A stretch of DNA of 64,000 bases from Adiantum capillus-veneris (GCA_014529385.2 CM043942.1:58343340-58407339); one strand, 5' to 3'. Shown: positions 36,032 through 51,534, numbered from the stretch's first letter. The notes: generated from the sequence alone by a model not told the origin. Translations and numbers: made by a program.

Positions 36032-36174
36032 TGTCATTCCAAGGGTAGGACCGGGCAGGGCCAAGGGCCAGGACGGACATGCAGTCAAGGGGGTCTCTAT
36101 GTTTAGTAGGCCAAGGGCCTATATAGAGCATGGTTGGGTGGAGATTAGCATGTTTCAATCTCCTCTGCCTTTCA
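36032..36174 (+). repeat. 3' LTR (143 bp) of the nested short-LTR element
   Basis: Starts TGTCATTCC after the purine tract and ends CTTTCA, followed by the CTATT duplication. It differs from the 5' LTR by roughly 15 substitutions, so this insertion is clearly older than the gypsy inside it. Confidence 0.85.
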
Positions 36175-36179
36175 CTATT

Positions 36180-37170
36180 GAGTTGTGGCATAGCCGGCTA
36201 GGCCATATGAGTCAAAAGGGAATGAAAACTCTAGCTCGTTTTGGTTACTTGTCTATGTTAAGTTATTCCAATTTTTCTATGTGTGAGCATTGTATCTATG
36301 GAAAAAAAAACTTGCCTGTGTTAATTTATTCCAATTTTTCTATGTGTGAGCATTATATCTATGGTGAAAAAGATGGAGACCACCTCATTGCCATTAAATA
36401 GGAAGCATTTGCAGCCACTAGAGCTTTTCTATAGTGACTTTTGTGGACCTATGCCAATCAAGTGAGCTAGCTATTTTGTGATCTTCATAGATGATTCCAC
36501 TTGGAAGGTGTGGGTTTATCCTTTGCGACATAAGGATCATGTCCTCTACTTTTGGTTGACAATTCTTAGCACTAGTAAAAAATCAGTCTAGCAAGAAGAT
36601 CAAAAGCTTGAGGATTGTGATAATGATGGACAATACGTCTCCAAAGAATTTGAGAATTTATTTAACAAGAGAGTACAAGTCTAGACATTGCATTTGCAGT
36701 GGAAGTAATTAATCAGCATATGACTAATCTTGGCAAGCAGCATTAGATAGAATTGAAACACATCCTTAGATACTTGAAGGGTATGTTGAGAAAGTGTTTA
36801 TGCTTTGATAACAATGATACATCTATTGTTGATTACACACATGTAGATTATGCGGGTTGCAAAGACAATAGAAGATCTATGTCTGGCTACATTTTCATAT
36901 TTGCAAGATGATCCATTTCTTGGATCGTCTTCAGCTACAGAGGCTGAGTAGATTTCAATATTAAATTCTAGCAAGGAGGCTATATGGTTGCCATGTTTAG
37001 TGGGAGATTTAGACATTCATGGGATTCCAATTTTGCATTGTGATAGTTAGAGTGATATTGCTTTGACAAGGAATCCCGTGTTTCACTCCAAGTCAAAACA
37101 CATTGAGGTGAGGTATCATATCATTGGAGATGCATTGATGGTGCTTTGAGCTTGTCAAGGTCCACACTAA
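36180..37170 (+). pseudogene. copia integrase and RNase H, 3' half
   Basis: Resumes the copia frame after the CTATT duplication with L-W-H-S-R-L-G-H-M-S-Q-K-G. A 63-base unit around C-E-H-C/Y-I-Y-G is duplicated (36263-36364). 36420-36700 holds decayed integrase (I-D-D-S-T-W-K-V, D-G-Q-Y-V-S-K-E-F). At about 36715 the sequence jumps to the copia RNase H region (I-L-R-Y-L-K-G, Y-A-G-C-K-D-N-R-R-S-M-S-G-Y), which means that the reverse transcriptase was deleted. Stops are frequent. Confidence 0.75.
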
Positions 37171-37350
37171 TGGAAACTAGCAAATTCTCTTACAAAGAGC
37201 CTAGCTACGAAGTGGTTTTAACATTGCATCATTGCGTTAATCGGTGTAGGGTGAACACAATTGTACAAAGGTGAAGTTGTCATGCTTCATGGATGTACAT
37301 ACTAGCTTTATTCATAGACACTTATGGCCACATTGGCCTTGAAGTGGGAG

Positions 37351-37552
37351 TTTTTTGGGTAAAGGCATGTGGCCACCTACCTATGATTAACACTCTTCAC
37401 CTACTAACTCACTAACCCTACATTAACCTTCTCATATATACAATAAAGGCAGCACATACTCTCTCCTTCTAATGTGTTGTTTCTCCCAATTACTCTTACC
37501 TTCTTCTTCCCCTTCCTACATGCACACGCAAGGGCACACTGTCTCCCTCACA
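37351..37552 (+). repeat. copia 3' LTR (202 bp), preceded by purine tract
   Basis: GAAGTGGGAG (37341-37350) is the purine tract. The LTR matches the 5' LTR for about 175 bases. Its last 30 bases do not match the 5' LTR at that place, so one of the two has an internal rearrangement. It ends CTCACA before the CTATG duplication. Confidence 0.75.
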
Positions 37553-38220
37553 CTATGGACATTATAGGCACTCTTTCAGTACCGTGGAGGTCAACAAAAG
37601 TACATATGGAAATCATAAAAACTACATATGGGCATTGTAGGCACTCATGTAGTACCTATGGAGATCAAAAACATCTCTTGAGGACATCCTATAAAATTAC
37701 CTATGTACCTATGGAGTACCTACTATGAAGGTTGATGTGCCAACGGACATAATATATAATCATGCACATTATAGGCGCCAAAGGAGTTCCTATAAAGTAC
37801 ACAAGTACCTATGGACATTATAAGCACTCTTGGAGTACCATTGGCGGTTAATAAAATACCTATGGAAATTATATAATCTCTTTAGGTACCTACAAAAATA
37901 AAAAAAAGTACATGTGGACATTATAGGCACTCTTGGATATCCTTCAACAACAACTCTTGAGGATGCCATATAAAAGTACCTATGTAACTAAAGACCACTT
38001 ATGAGGGTAGAAGAGTACTTTGACACCACATTGTATTACAATCACGATAGACACCATATGTACTTATACACATCAAAGAAGTTCCTATGAAGTAGATAAG
38101 TACATATGGACCTTATAGGCACTTGGAGCACCTATGGAAATCAACAACTCTTGAGGACACCCTGTAAAAGTACCTATGTACCTAAGGAGTATCTATGAAT
38201 GTTATCACTATTACAAAATT
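37553..38220. repeat. degenerate tandem-repeat array, right arm
   Basis: Same ACCTATGGACATTATAGGCACTC-type repeats as 15430-15880, continuing in phase with the left arm across the copia insertion. CTTGAGGAYAYCCTRTAAAA-type and GACACCACATTGTATTAC-type blocks return at intervals of a few hundred bases. Confidence 0.8.
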
Positions 38221-39089
38221 TGGATATTTATCAATTTTTGTTTATGTTTTATTCTCAAAAACCATTCAAAATAAGCAACGTAAATAGAAATCTCATATAC
38301 CGACTTTTTTGAGAGTTTAAGTGAAAAAAGACCACTTCTATTTTTGGGGGCACACATGCAAGGATGAAGAGAGGAAGAGAATCTCATTTTATCATTTTTT
38401 CTTATGTTTAATTCTCAAATACCATTCAAAAGAAGCAATGTAAATAGAACTATCCTTTACCTAATTTTACTAAGAGTTTAACAACTACCTCTATTTTTGG
38501 GTGCATGCATGCACAAAGAAAAGAGAGAAAGAGAATCTTGAAATCGTGTCTTTGTGTACACCACACTTTTTCAATAGGAATCATCTTCTTGACCTCCATA
38601 AGGAACATTAGTGCTCCAAAAGTAGTACAAGCAAGTGATCTGCAATTTTACCCCCTTTTGAAGCTAATGGAGCCATCAAAATCTCCATCAGATCAAAGTT
38701 ACAGAAGATAAATTTTTGTCCACTTTTATGCTGATTTTCTCTCTTAATCATTGCATACACTATCTTGATCGCATAGCTCATGCTCTCTTATCTTTCATAT
38801 GTTTATCTTATTGTAATTCATTCTCCACAAGATGAATAAAGAGGTAGAAGGTATTTACTCAATCATAATGATTGAGGGGGATGGTTGGTACCAAGTGTGG
38901 TATCCTGTGTTTTGAATCTTTTTTATGTTGTTCTATTTATATATTGTGATTAATCAATCAATTGTTTTGTTGGATGTAATTTGATTCAATAAAATGAAGT
39001 TGTGTTGAAAGTGATGGAAATATATCAAGAGGTTAACATCAAATTGAGATCTTATTAAATTGTGGTTTAATTAAGCAAAGTAGTTCACC
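38221..39089. repeat. 150-bp imperfect tandem duplication, then unassigned DNA
   Basis: A block containing TTCTCAAAWACCATTCAAAA and CTATTTTTGGG occurs at about 38240-38390 and again at 38395-38540. 38700-39089 has no recognised feature. Confidence 0.7.
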
Positions 39090-39370
39090 TTTTGGTGCAA
39101 CAGTTCTCTTAGCCAAAAAGAAAAATGATACTTATCATTTGTGCATTGACTATAGAGTACTTAAAAACTCATAGCAAAGAATTGTTTTTGTGCTCATGTT
39201 GATGACTTGCTTGATAAGTTAAGTGGTGCATCCATTTTTAGTAAGATGAATCTTAAATTTGGATATCATCAAAAGTGCATATGATGGAAAGTGATGTTCA
39301 TAATATTGCATTTCAAACATGATTGATCATTATGAGTTCCTTGTAATGCTTTTGGTTTTAATTAACACTA
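39090..39370 (+). pseudogene. Ty3/gypsy reverse-transcriptase fragment
   Basis: Across shifting frames: V-L-L-A-K-K-K-N-D, then C-I-D-Y-R-V-L-K-N, then a D-D-L-L/I-D-K-L-S-G-A-like stretch, F-S-K-M-N-L-K-F-G-Y-H-Q, and a Y-E-F-L-V-M-x-F-G-x-N relic. This is the motif A neighbourhood of a chromovirus-type reverse transcriptase, not the Tat family of this window. Only about 90 codons survive. Confidence 0.7.
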
Positions 39371-42300
39371 GACGAGTAACATGACACTTTTATGTCTATT
39401 AAGTGACCATTTTGCTTGAATTATTTGAAGAGATTAAAAACTAATTTTTAGGTTCTATATATCCACAAATTTGCCTTATGAGTTGAAAAAAACTTGACAT
39501 TTTTTTGGAATATCGATCTCACCATTAACCTTACTCTTGCACAACATTTCTGAACCTAAACTGTGTGAAAAAATGGGGTTCAATTTTTGGTTTTTTTTCA
39601 AAGTGTTTTGCAACTATACCGCTCTAAAATTCATGCTTGTGAGGTTTAGATTTCTAGAGGATAAGCCTTAGTAGTTCTCAACATGTTCTGATGCTTCTAG
39701 GGAGAATTAAGTGTTAAACTTGAAAGCTATGACCAAATTACAAGAATTGCCGAATCCCGTTCTTTGGCCAAATTTAGCACTTTTATGATTTTTTTGGTGG
39801 CTTTCTTGATATTCAAATGCAATTTTGATTGTGTAAGTGACAATGTAACATAAAGCTAATCTTTGTTGAGTTTTGGGGCACCTAATACGCTATATAGCAT
39901 ACTATATGATGATGGTTGAGTTTTTCAATTGCAAGAAGAATATAAGACATTCTAGTGTAGCAAGTTTAGCTTTCTCAATATTGCTAGTTTCTCAAGCCAA
40001 TTGTGTGTATTATGTACATACTAGTAACCATATCTAATCATATACTACAAATTTGGCTAGATATTGAGTAGTTTCTATGGGATTCTAGCGGTCATAATGC
40101 TAAACCCAGTTTTTCCATATTTGTTGTATTTAGCACCTCATCGTTGTTTGCAAGGTTCCACTTAGTAAGAGATCCATTATTCTTTTGACATGCTCCATGG
40201 CTCCTTTTGAATCCAAAGGCCCAAAGGGAACTAAGAAAACATGTATATAGTATCTGTATTGAGCATGACTATAGAAACTTTGATGATAGGTCCACAGTAT
40301 GGCAAAAATGCAACTTTTTTGTACCTATTTTTTTAACCCAAAAACAATAGTGCTAGTAAATGTGGAAGCATAGAGACAAAGGGTGGTTTATCCAGGAAAA
40401 TTGAGTCACTTTCAATAATCATGGGTACATGTTCTTGTTATATGGAAAGATTTAGAGCATGAAAAGTAGACTAAGAAATAATTGTAACCCAAGCAAACAT
40501 TGAAAACTCCCCTTGCAACAGTCAATCACCAATATGTGATCATAATGTAGTGCTTATGGTGGATGTGTGGTATATAAAGAAGTGGAATCTCTCATATTTC
40601 ACTTACATCTACAAAAAATAAGAATAACAAAATGAAATTTCACATCAATTTCCTTTGTACAAATCTCCCCAATGTGCTCAAGGTTCTAATAGATAGGTTT
40701 TGCTAAAGTTAGAAGAGTTTAGCTAATTAATGGTGTTTCTCATATTGGAATAGGTGAGCATAAGTCCATTAGATTGCTAATTGGTGGACCAGGGTAGAGC
40801 CCACAGGGTAGAGCCCAACACTCACACAAAGTGCATTGTGAGATGAGAGCACAAATCCTCAATGATGAAAAGCCTCTTAAAGGGGAAGTAGCTCGTAAAG
40901 CTTTCTTAGAATGCCTTAATAGATAGACCTACTTTGAGTCTTGATAAGTATCCATAAATTTTCTCTTTTGCACATCATATTGTTCTCAATGCTTTTTTAG
41001 CGTATTCATATATCGATGTCCCAAAATTGGATGTATAAATTTGACACTCTTTGGTGCGCCACCTACGCACTCACCATGCAGGACGACTCAACCATGTCAA
41101 TGGCTCAACTTCAAGATCAACAACAAAGCTATCAACTACCAGTTCCATCTCAATAACCTCATAATTCAAGGCCCCATTACCCAAAATGCCTTTCCAATAT
41201 CTCTACCACAATGGGAGCCTTCTACTTAGGCCTCTTAGCTTTAATACATCCTTTTTGGCTACTTTCAAGCCTATCCTCTAAATTGAGCTATCAAATACCA
41301 CTTCCATCTCAATAACCTCATAATTCAAGGCCCCATTACTTAAAACGCCTTTCCAATATCTCTACGACAATGGGAGCCTTCTACTCAAGCCTCTTGGCTT
41401 TTTCACATCCTTTTTGTCTACGTTCTTGTCTTTCAAGCCTATCCTCTAAATTGAGCCTTCTCCAACTTGTTCTTATCATGTAATCAACTTCCTTTAAAGT
41501 ACATTATATAAGGATCCCATGTGTAAACACCTCGTGTATACCAAGGTCCCTTGTTTTCCCATAGATTTTTCCCCCTTGGTCATTCAAGAATTTAGACCTT
41601 AATCAAAATTTGCTAATCAAATAAACCATTTTCAACTTATCCATAATAATAAAACCAAGCCTCTCCAAGCCATATGATACTAGAGTTCACAAGCTCTACA
41701 CTATTACTTCTCAAATTCCCTTTAAAAAAATTGTAACAACTTTACAACATCAACACATTCAGCTCCCTCACAATGAGGAGCAAACAAAAAAATTTCTTCA
41801 ACATAATACTCTTCTTGATGGAAATCCACCACTCAATAGCAAACATCAACTAGATTTGTGCAAACCTTTTGCAATAGTGCTTGAGGATGTGAACTTTTTA
41901 GAAAGGGGGGGTTGTGTAGTGATTTTCACACACTACACATTTGCAAGCTACAGTGGTCAAAGTGGTCGGATTGGAGTAGAATCACAATAGGTATCTACAA
42001 AATTATGTTTTCAAATAATATTTCTCATGCGATTTTTGCAATATTTGTGTTGTGGAATGTAGAACAAGCTCATTGATGAGTTCCAAGTTAAAAGAGCATG
42101 CGATTAGCAACCTTAGGTGAATGGTTATGTGATTGGTGTGCTCATTAGTTTTGAGCACCCCCACCCAAACAATGCATATTGTAGACTAAGTATAGAAGAC
42201 TATTTGTGACTTGAGAAGAACCAAGAATCTTGAGAGCTTGGCTATGGAGTTTCTTGATCTTCTTCCTCACTCTTCCTCTCTACTAGAATTCTATGTTTTG

Positions 42301-42779
42301 CTCACATTCTTTGTGCGTTTAAGCATACTTTGTTTGCATCTTTTGTGTTTGCTTGTTGAGAATTCTTGATGTGTTTTTCATGCTTGTGGTTTATCTACAC
42401 ATACAAGTCCACTCATCTCCATGCACATGTGCATGTTGAGTAGTAGTGTAGATGTGCATGTGTGCTTACCTTGCTATGCATTGCATACTACATCATTCCA
42501 TGTGTGTGTGTGTGTGTGTGTAAAGAGAGTGTATGTAGGTAGATAGCAAGTTTGCAAATATATTATGTGTGAGAGAGGTTGAAAGTGTGGTTGAGAGGAA
42601 GTAAGAGATTTCCTTGCCATTGCACCTCTCCAATAGCTTCTCCTCTCTAATAGGTGAAGCTTCCCATTCCAACCAAAGAGACCTGTGACATTTGTGAGAT
42701 GTTCTCACACCTAGAAACATGCTTCTACAATTGACAATTTAGAGCATGTGTGTCCTAAGAATGACACACTATAGCGATA
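39371..42779. repeat. no recognised gene; 159-bp tandem duplication and a GT run
   Basis: 41129-41287 is repeated at 41288-41463, the second copy with about 12 extra bases. A GT run is at 42501-42521. The remainder is A/T-rich with stops in all frames and no family pattern. Confidence 0.6.
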
Positions 42780-43087
42780 ACACATCCACATGTTTGGTTA
42801 GCATGAACAACAAAACAAGCCTGGGATAGACTAGTTCTTTGTATGCAAATCCCAATTTGGCAAAAATTGCTTACATATGTAAGGAGTTAGAGTTTAAGTT
42901 TAGGCATGGTGAGGATGATATGGATGTTTTACTTGTAGAGACTAAAGATATCAATGAGCAATTAATCTATATTGACAAGGCCATCCTTCACATTACTCTT
43001 ATGCCGATAGCTTTGCTAGATTCTTATCAGACTCTTGCCTCCACCTTTAGGCTTGTGATAGAGAATAAACCTCATGATGTGAAATGA
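42780..43087 (+). pseudogene. copia gag fragment
   Basis: About 80 open codons from 42839, with the spacing of the UBN2-type copia gag core: a L-E-F-K-F-R-H-G-E-D-D-M-D-V stretch, I-N-E-Q-L, then L-L-D-S-Y-Q-T-L-A-S. It ends in TGA at 43085 or so and is followed within 65 bases by the LTR at 43151, so this older copia piece is probably the insertion site of that element. Confidence 0.5.
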
Positions 43088-43150
43088 TGGGCTTGTATCT
43101 ATGGTGGCCCAATCCAAAAAAAACAAAGCTAACCTGTTATGGAATTGATA

Positions 43151-43598
43151 TGTTATTATTTATTGCAATTGACAGGTGGAAAAGACTAAATCGAGCTAGG
43201 CCTATGTGAATGGAAATATATACATATTGTACATTTTATTATTCAAGTGCTCTTTATGAGCTTTGGCCATTTATGACCGGCCGGTCAGTTTGTAATCACT
43301 TTGACCATTCAAGAAATCTATAAATGAAATACGTACAAGAGGGAAATGGTCACTCTTGCACGGGGGGAGATTGCACCCGGTGCTCATGTCTATTCTTCTC
43401 TCTTCTCCCTTGCCGTGCCGATGAAGCACTCCACTCTAGGAGGTGCATTCGCACGTGCCCTCTCTGTCTCTCCCGCTCTTTGTCATGTGCAATCTCAATT
43501 ATGGTTATGCAATTCGTCAGGTATGCAAATTCACGGTTTCATTGCTTGTAGTATGTCGTTCTCTATATTTTGCAGGGCCACCACGTTCTCCATTTGCA
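43151..43598 (+). repeat. 5' LTR (448 bp)
   Basis: Starts TGTTATTATTTATTG, ends CATTTGCA. It contains CTATAAATGAAATACG (about 43318), a plausible TATA box with transcription start downstream. Confidence 0.85.
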
Positions 43599-43602
43599 GC
43601 AG

Positions 43603-43620
43603 TGGTATCAGAGCCATAGG
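43603..43620 (+). promoter_or_regulatory. primer-binding site, tRNA-iMet type
   Basis: TGGTATCAGAGCCATAGG, four bases after the LTR; an exact match to the widely used plant initiator-tRNA primer site. Confidence 0.85.
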
Positions 43621-44684
43621 CTATGCTCCTGGTTAGAACGTAGATCTGTGCAAATCTATATTAGAGATAAGTGCACTAACTGAATTCTTTTCTATTTTGT
43701 TTAACTCTATTGTCTTACTCCCACTTGATATAATTAGTTGTTCCTTGCAAAATTTTAGAGTATTTTAGTGCTAGCCTTTCAATAATTTGTAATCCATGAA
43801 AGAGATTTGACTCGTTGGATACCAGAAGTGCCATTTTTAATATCATTAGCAAAGCTTGAATAGTGTTAATGTATGCATAGAAGTATCGATATAACTCGTT
43901 AAGAGAGTGACTAGTAGTGTGTCCATCCGATTGTATATGATCAAGAAGAATACTTAACTAGCTAGAAGATGATGATGAAGAAGAAGTATAGGCTAGGGAG
44001 GATAAATTTTTAGATCGCAAGCAACCTTTGTGATGCTTTCTTTGTAAGAAGCACCTCCAATGGACCGTAGTCCCTTCGAAAGGATGGAGGGAATGGCCCA
44101 AGAGACCTTGCTGAGTATACCTAGAATTTGATGTAGAAGAAGAAGAATAAGATTTTCTTTCAGTAGTAGTTAAATTAATCCATGGAGCTACGTTTTCTTC
44201 TTGGACGTGGGATATTGCCCTAGGATACTCCAAAGGTCTCAAAGGAGAACGGTAGATCAGGGAGAGGCTTCTGCCCTTCTCGCTCTATGTATGCTCAGAG
44301 TCCCATGCATGAGGTCGTGTGTTTTTGAGAAGCACCTTCCACTCATGAAGTTAGGAAGAGCGACCCATAACGCCAAATAAACAGCATTAGCTCAAACACG
44401 AGCATGACATCTTGGCAACTAGCATCCGGCCAAATTGGAGGAGTTAATGGCTTGGCATCCATGCAGTCGTTCGGTGGAAATTTGTGATGCATGTAGAAAC
44501 ACAATCACCCAAATCTCTCTTAGCTCTCTCCCTAGTTGAATAATGACCACCCCACAATAGTCTCTCTCTCTAGTTTTGTTCACCCATCAAGCATGCACAC
44601 CACTCTCTCTCCAACATCAACCAGTTTTTCCTCTCCTTCTCTACACAGGTGAACACCCACCCACTCTCAGTTGGCATCGATGCA

Positions 44685-44735
<51 letters not shown>

Positions 44736-47700
44736 GGCATGCAAGGCGGCCCTCGTGCAGTACACATGCACACCAACTTACAGCCATTGACTTGCATGCA
44801 AGGCATCCACCCACTACATCGAGTCGTCATTTGACTTCCTCTCTCACTCTCTCCTAGCCTCTCTCCATGCATTCTCGCTTTCCCCCCCCACCCACTGACC
44901 CACCTCTGCATGGTAGTGCACCGTAGTGCAGACATTCACCTACACAGCCCTCCATACAGATTGGAATCGCGCCAACCTTTGCGGCTCTCATACTTTTTTG
45001 GTGGCCTGCATGCCTGTGCAATATCCACCACGCATAGACCTAACTCCAGCTACCCTCTACCCCTCCTTTTGGGCTAGTACTACACTTAGCACCCCCACCT
45101 ACGGACCGCCCTTGCCACCCTCGGACCCTCTAGTCGATTGCGACCATTACTGGTGATCAAACCTCTCTAGTAGGTTGCATGTGAATTGAACTGATTGTGA
45201 TTGCCGCATGTCCCGACCTCTTCAAGTTATTCGCTACCGCAACCTTGGACGTCTTGACTCACTAGTGGAAGAAAAATTCCATGAGCACTATTTGCCGTGC
45301 ATATACACACATCACGTTCTCGGCTTCGTTGACATTAATAGTAGACAATCGGGCGGCTTGGTTTGTTGCTATGAGGGCATAACGGTTTGGTGTGATGGAA
45401 ATCTGTCGACGGTATATGCTGGGATCCATCATTTTACAATGGCCCACATCAGTGCACAAAATGATTTTACCTATACTAAATTACCCTCGTGACTTCTTGG
45501 GCTCGTTCCCACTAGTTACTGCGTTCATGACTTCAGGGTTTCGAAACCCAGATAGGCCAAGAATACTGGCAAGAATTCACGTGGCATGAAATTCTTTAGA
45601 TATACCATGGGCTGCTGATAAAGATCTAGGTCACCATCATTGACATGAAACAAGGTACCTAAGACAAGGCGACTGTGACATCTCAAAGAATATACAATGA
45701 TGCTAATCAAGGAGTCCCAAGAAAAATTATCATTGCTATCATTATCTTGTCATTCATAAAATTGCCATATCTGTTCATGAGAATCGCCATGTCCACCAAG
45801 TTTCAGTCACAACTTGTCACTACCCATGTTTTATTTATTTATATATTTATTTTTTACTCTGCCCACAAACCATTGGCTTGATGATGATGTCCACTCACAC
45901 CTATTCCCATTACATCAGGCATCCTCAGGCATTGCCGATGATGATGACCTGACGACTTTAGGTTTTTAGTTGTAATCCTTTGTTTCATGTTATTTCATTT
46001 TATCTTGTACCCAAACATTGTATTAAATCGATAAGGATTGTATTAGTTTGGTCCCATAGGCCTTTGGAAGATGGGTAATATAACATTTCATTTTGCTCTC
46101 GCTCTTTTCCCTCCCCGTACCGCTACTTAAAGCAACGACCATTGATGACGTTCTTCAGCGAGCAGTGCAACACTTTCTCCAACAATTTCGGGCAGTGACG
46201 GTGATGATGTTGGTTTTCTTCGATAGTTTTAGACTTTTAGTTTCAGAATTTTTCTTTGCTTAATTCTTTACCCAATCATTGGTTTAGATCCACAACGATT
46301 GTATTAGTTTGGTCTCATGGCCTTTTTAAGACATTTAATATAATCTTTCATTTCATTTCATTTTCTCTCTCTTTCCACCCTTATCAAACTGTGGGCTCTA
46401 ACTTGGTCTTTGAGACTCCACACGAGAAGATGTGGTAGTCGATAACACACCGTATCAACAACAAAACGAGATTGAGGGTCATATGAGAAGCCCGTATGCA
46501 TCAGTTTGCGGTAGATTGAATCCTCATGGACGTGCACTTATTTGTATGCAGTGCACATGGGTTACTTGTGTTCAATTTAATGTATGCAGAGTAGTTTTAT
46601 TTATATATGTTCACCTTATGTATGTGAAGCAATCATACTTCAAAATGACGTAGTTACTCTCCCAATGTTGATGTCGTCCTAGCGTCTCTGCGTATTTTCT
46701 CATCTCCGGCAGAATGTCCAATTTCTCTTTCAAAAAGCAATGTTGTGATGCCACTTTGACAATGTTGAGCTCACATGCAGTTGTCGATTGCCGTTTATAC
46801 ATAACTAGCTTTCATCAATATATCCATCCAGCCGCAAAAAAAGACTTAGGCTGCAATTGTCACTTCTCACTCATGAAACTCACGGGTGTTCTTTTATTTT
46901 ATTTTATTTTATTTTTATCCATAAAATTTTAAATAGATAGAGACCTTGGACGAGAATTCAAAGAAAAATAAAAAAATAAACAAAAATAATCAAAGAAATA
47001 TTTTAGTAACTATCTTAGATATTTATGTAGCAATTTTGATAGGAACATATTTGATCCTTTTAAGTTGTCATTTTATTTAAGCATATGATTTATCATGGCA
47101 TGATTTTTTACGGTTATAAACAGAAATAAAAGTTGTAACCTACAATCTTGTCAGCATTGTATTTGCAGTTGGTTAAAGTTTTATTTTTTTGTGGTTCGTA
47201 GCTCCACATTTCTTTACTCTTCAAAATTTTTGGAACATAGTGTGACCTACCCACCTCTATTTTGGTTTAAATGCAAGTGTACCATCAAGACTACACACAC
47301 TTGAAGAGAACCGGTCAGCTTCCTCACTCTCGTGTCTTTTTCAAGACCACATCATCTATATTGATTAAATGCTTGATCAACACTGTTCATACCTGCCACA
47401 CTTTTTTATATAAGGAAAGCTCTTTTATTTACATGCATTAACTTTTGAATTACTAAATCAACACTTTCTCACATTAAATGGAACTTCCATTGAGATCATC
47501 TCACATTGAGCTATGCAGCTACTCACATGACCCGAGATACCTTGAGTTAATAAACAATTTGTAAGTAGTGTGTTACTCAAACTTACTCCAATGTGGTGTC
47601 AAACAGGTATTCAAATTATATATATATATATTTTTTCTTTATGTCTTGTCTAGTCCATTGGTCACAAGCACATAGATTCGCCGATTTAGGCAGTGTGTCA

Positions 47701-48280
47701 ATGCTCATCTTGGTGTAGATTCGCCGATTTAGGCAACACCTTGATAAATTACAGATTCATGATTTTTAAACAATATCAAATGCAGATTCGCCGATGTAGG
47801 TAGCATGTCTTATTGGTGTAGATTCGCCAATTTAGGCAACACCAATCACGAAATCATGCTGCAGTGACTGGCCACCACTGTATCTGGTATGATTTTGTTA
47901 CCCAGGTATAGAAAATGAAAGATATTTTGGATTTGGATTTGGAAATGGGATTTGGAATTGGTATATGATGATTTTCTGTTGTGACAGTATATATGGAATT
48001 GGACTTGAGATTGATGAGATCAATGGATTATTGAATGATGAGTGTGACAAATGATATCCTGATTCATCAGGATATGATATATATTGCTTATTCTAGTGGT
48101 ATGGGACACTAGAATAGGTAGTATGTGGATGACGACAGGCATATGCAATGTTGTTAAGTTTCACTATTTTTATTATATACTATTTTTTGACACATATTTC
48201 TAATCACTATTTTTGACAAGTCTCGTTTGCAGATTTCTTATTTTTGCAACCGAGGACAGTTGCTTTCCAACGGAGATGTA
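43621..48280 (+). repeat. interior of the coding-poor LTR element: local repeats, no recognised gene
   Basis: CT run at 44691-44731. A block of about 130 bases containing ATTGTATTAGTTTGGTCYCA occurs at about 45958-46090 and 261 bases further at 46219-46350. AGATTCGCCGATTTAGGCA and close variants occur at 47674, 47717, 47784 and 47820. A frame of 94 codons at 43958-44242 (minus) with C-F-L-x-R-K-H-H-K-G-C and a Ser run, and one at 45208-45492 (plus), show no known domain. Confidence 0.6.
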
Positions 48281-48748
48281 TGTTATTATTTATTGAAGTT
48301 GACAGGTGGAAAATACTAAATCAAGCTAGGCCTATGTGAATGGAAATATATACATATTGTACATTTTATTATTCAAGTGCTCTTTATGAGCTTTGGCCAT
48401 TTATGACCAGCTGGCCAGTTTGTAATCACTTTGACCATTCAAGAAATCTATAAATGAAATACGTGCAAGAGGAAAATGGTCACTCTTGCACGGGGGGAGA
48501 TTGCACCTAGTGCTCGTGTCTATTCTTCTCTCTTCTCCTCTCTTCTCCCTTGCCGTGCCGATGTAGCACTCCACTCTAGGAGGTGCATTTGCACGTGCCC
48601 TCTCGGTCTCTCCCGCTCTTTGCCTCTCTTTGTCGTGTGCAATCTCGATTATGGTTATGAAATTCGTCAGGTATGCAAATTCACGGTTTCATTGCTTGTA
48701 GTATGTTGTTCTCTATATTTTGCAGAACCACCACATTCTCCGTTTGCA
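48281..48748 (+). repeat. 3' LTR (468 bp)
   Basis: Partner of 43151-43598 with small insertions (an extra CTCTTCTC-type duplication near 48535 and CTCTTTGC near 48620) and roughly 20 substitutions. Confidence 0.85.

Positions 48749-51534
<2,786 letters not shown>

Larger units (their letters stand above)
19664..36174 (+). mobile_element. LTR retroelement with 143-bp LTRs, inserted in the copia element
   Basis: Both LTRs are 143 bases (19664-19806 and 36032-36174), clearly alike, and flanked by perfect CTATT duplications (19659-19663 and 36175-36179). A primer-binding-site-like sequence follows the left LTR and a purine tract (AAGAGGGGAGTA) precedes the right one. Without the gypsy element nested at 23149-34232 its length is about 5.4 kb. 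The internal DNA shows no gag, protease, reverse transcriptase or integrase pattern, so it looks non-autonomous or fully decayed. A short frame just before the right LTR (about 35868-36090) resembles the extreme C-terminus of some gypsy polyproteins (weak). Confidence 0.8.
43151..48748 (+). mobile_element. LTR retroelement without recognisable gag-pol
   Basis: LTRs at 43151-43598 and 48281-48748 agree over their full length. A perfect tRNA-iMet-type primer site TGGTATCAGAGCCATAGG (43603-43620) follows the left LTR. The 4.7-kb interior has no retroviral domain pattern in any frame I examined. Flanks do not give a perfect target duplication (TGATA left, ACATA right). It is probably a non-autonomous element using proteins of a copia relative. 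Confidence 0.75.

Noticed and set aside
35789-36088. Minus-strand ORF of 99 codons over the short LTR
   Set aside because: Antisense to the LTR and purine tract; the same LTR at 19659-19928 gives a different broken ORF.
37553-38220. Possible CRISPR-like array
   Set aside because: Units are degenerate, spacing irregular, no identical repeats with unique spacers, and the setting is a plant nuclear genome.
44570-44935. Minus-strand ORF of 121 codons with Trp and Arg/Glu run
   Set aside because: Built on the CT microsatellite; flanks show no family pattern.
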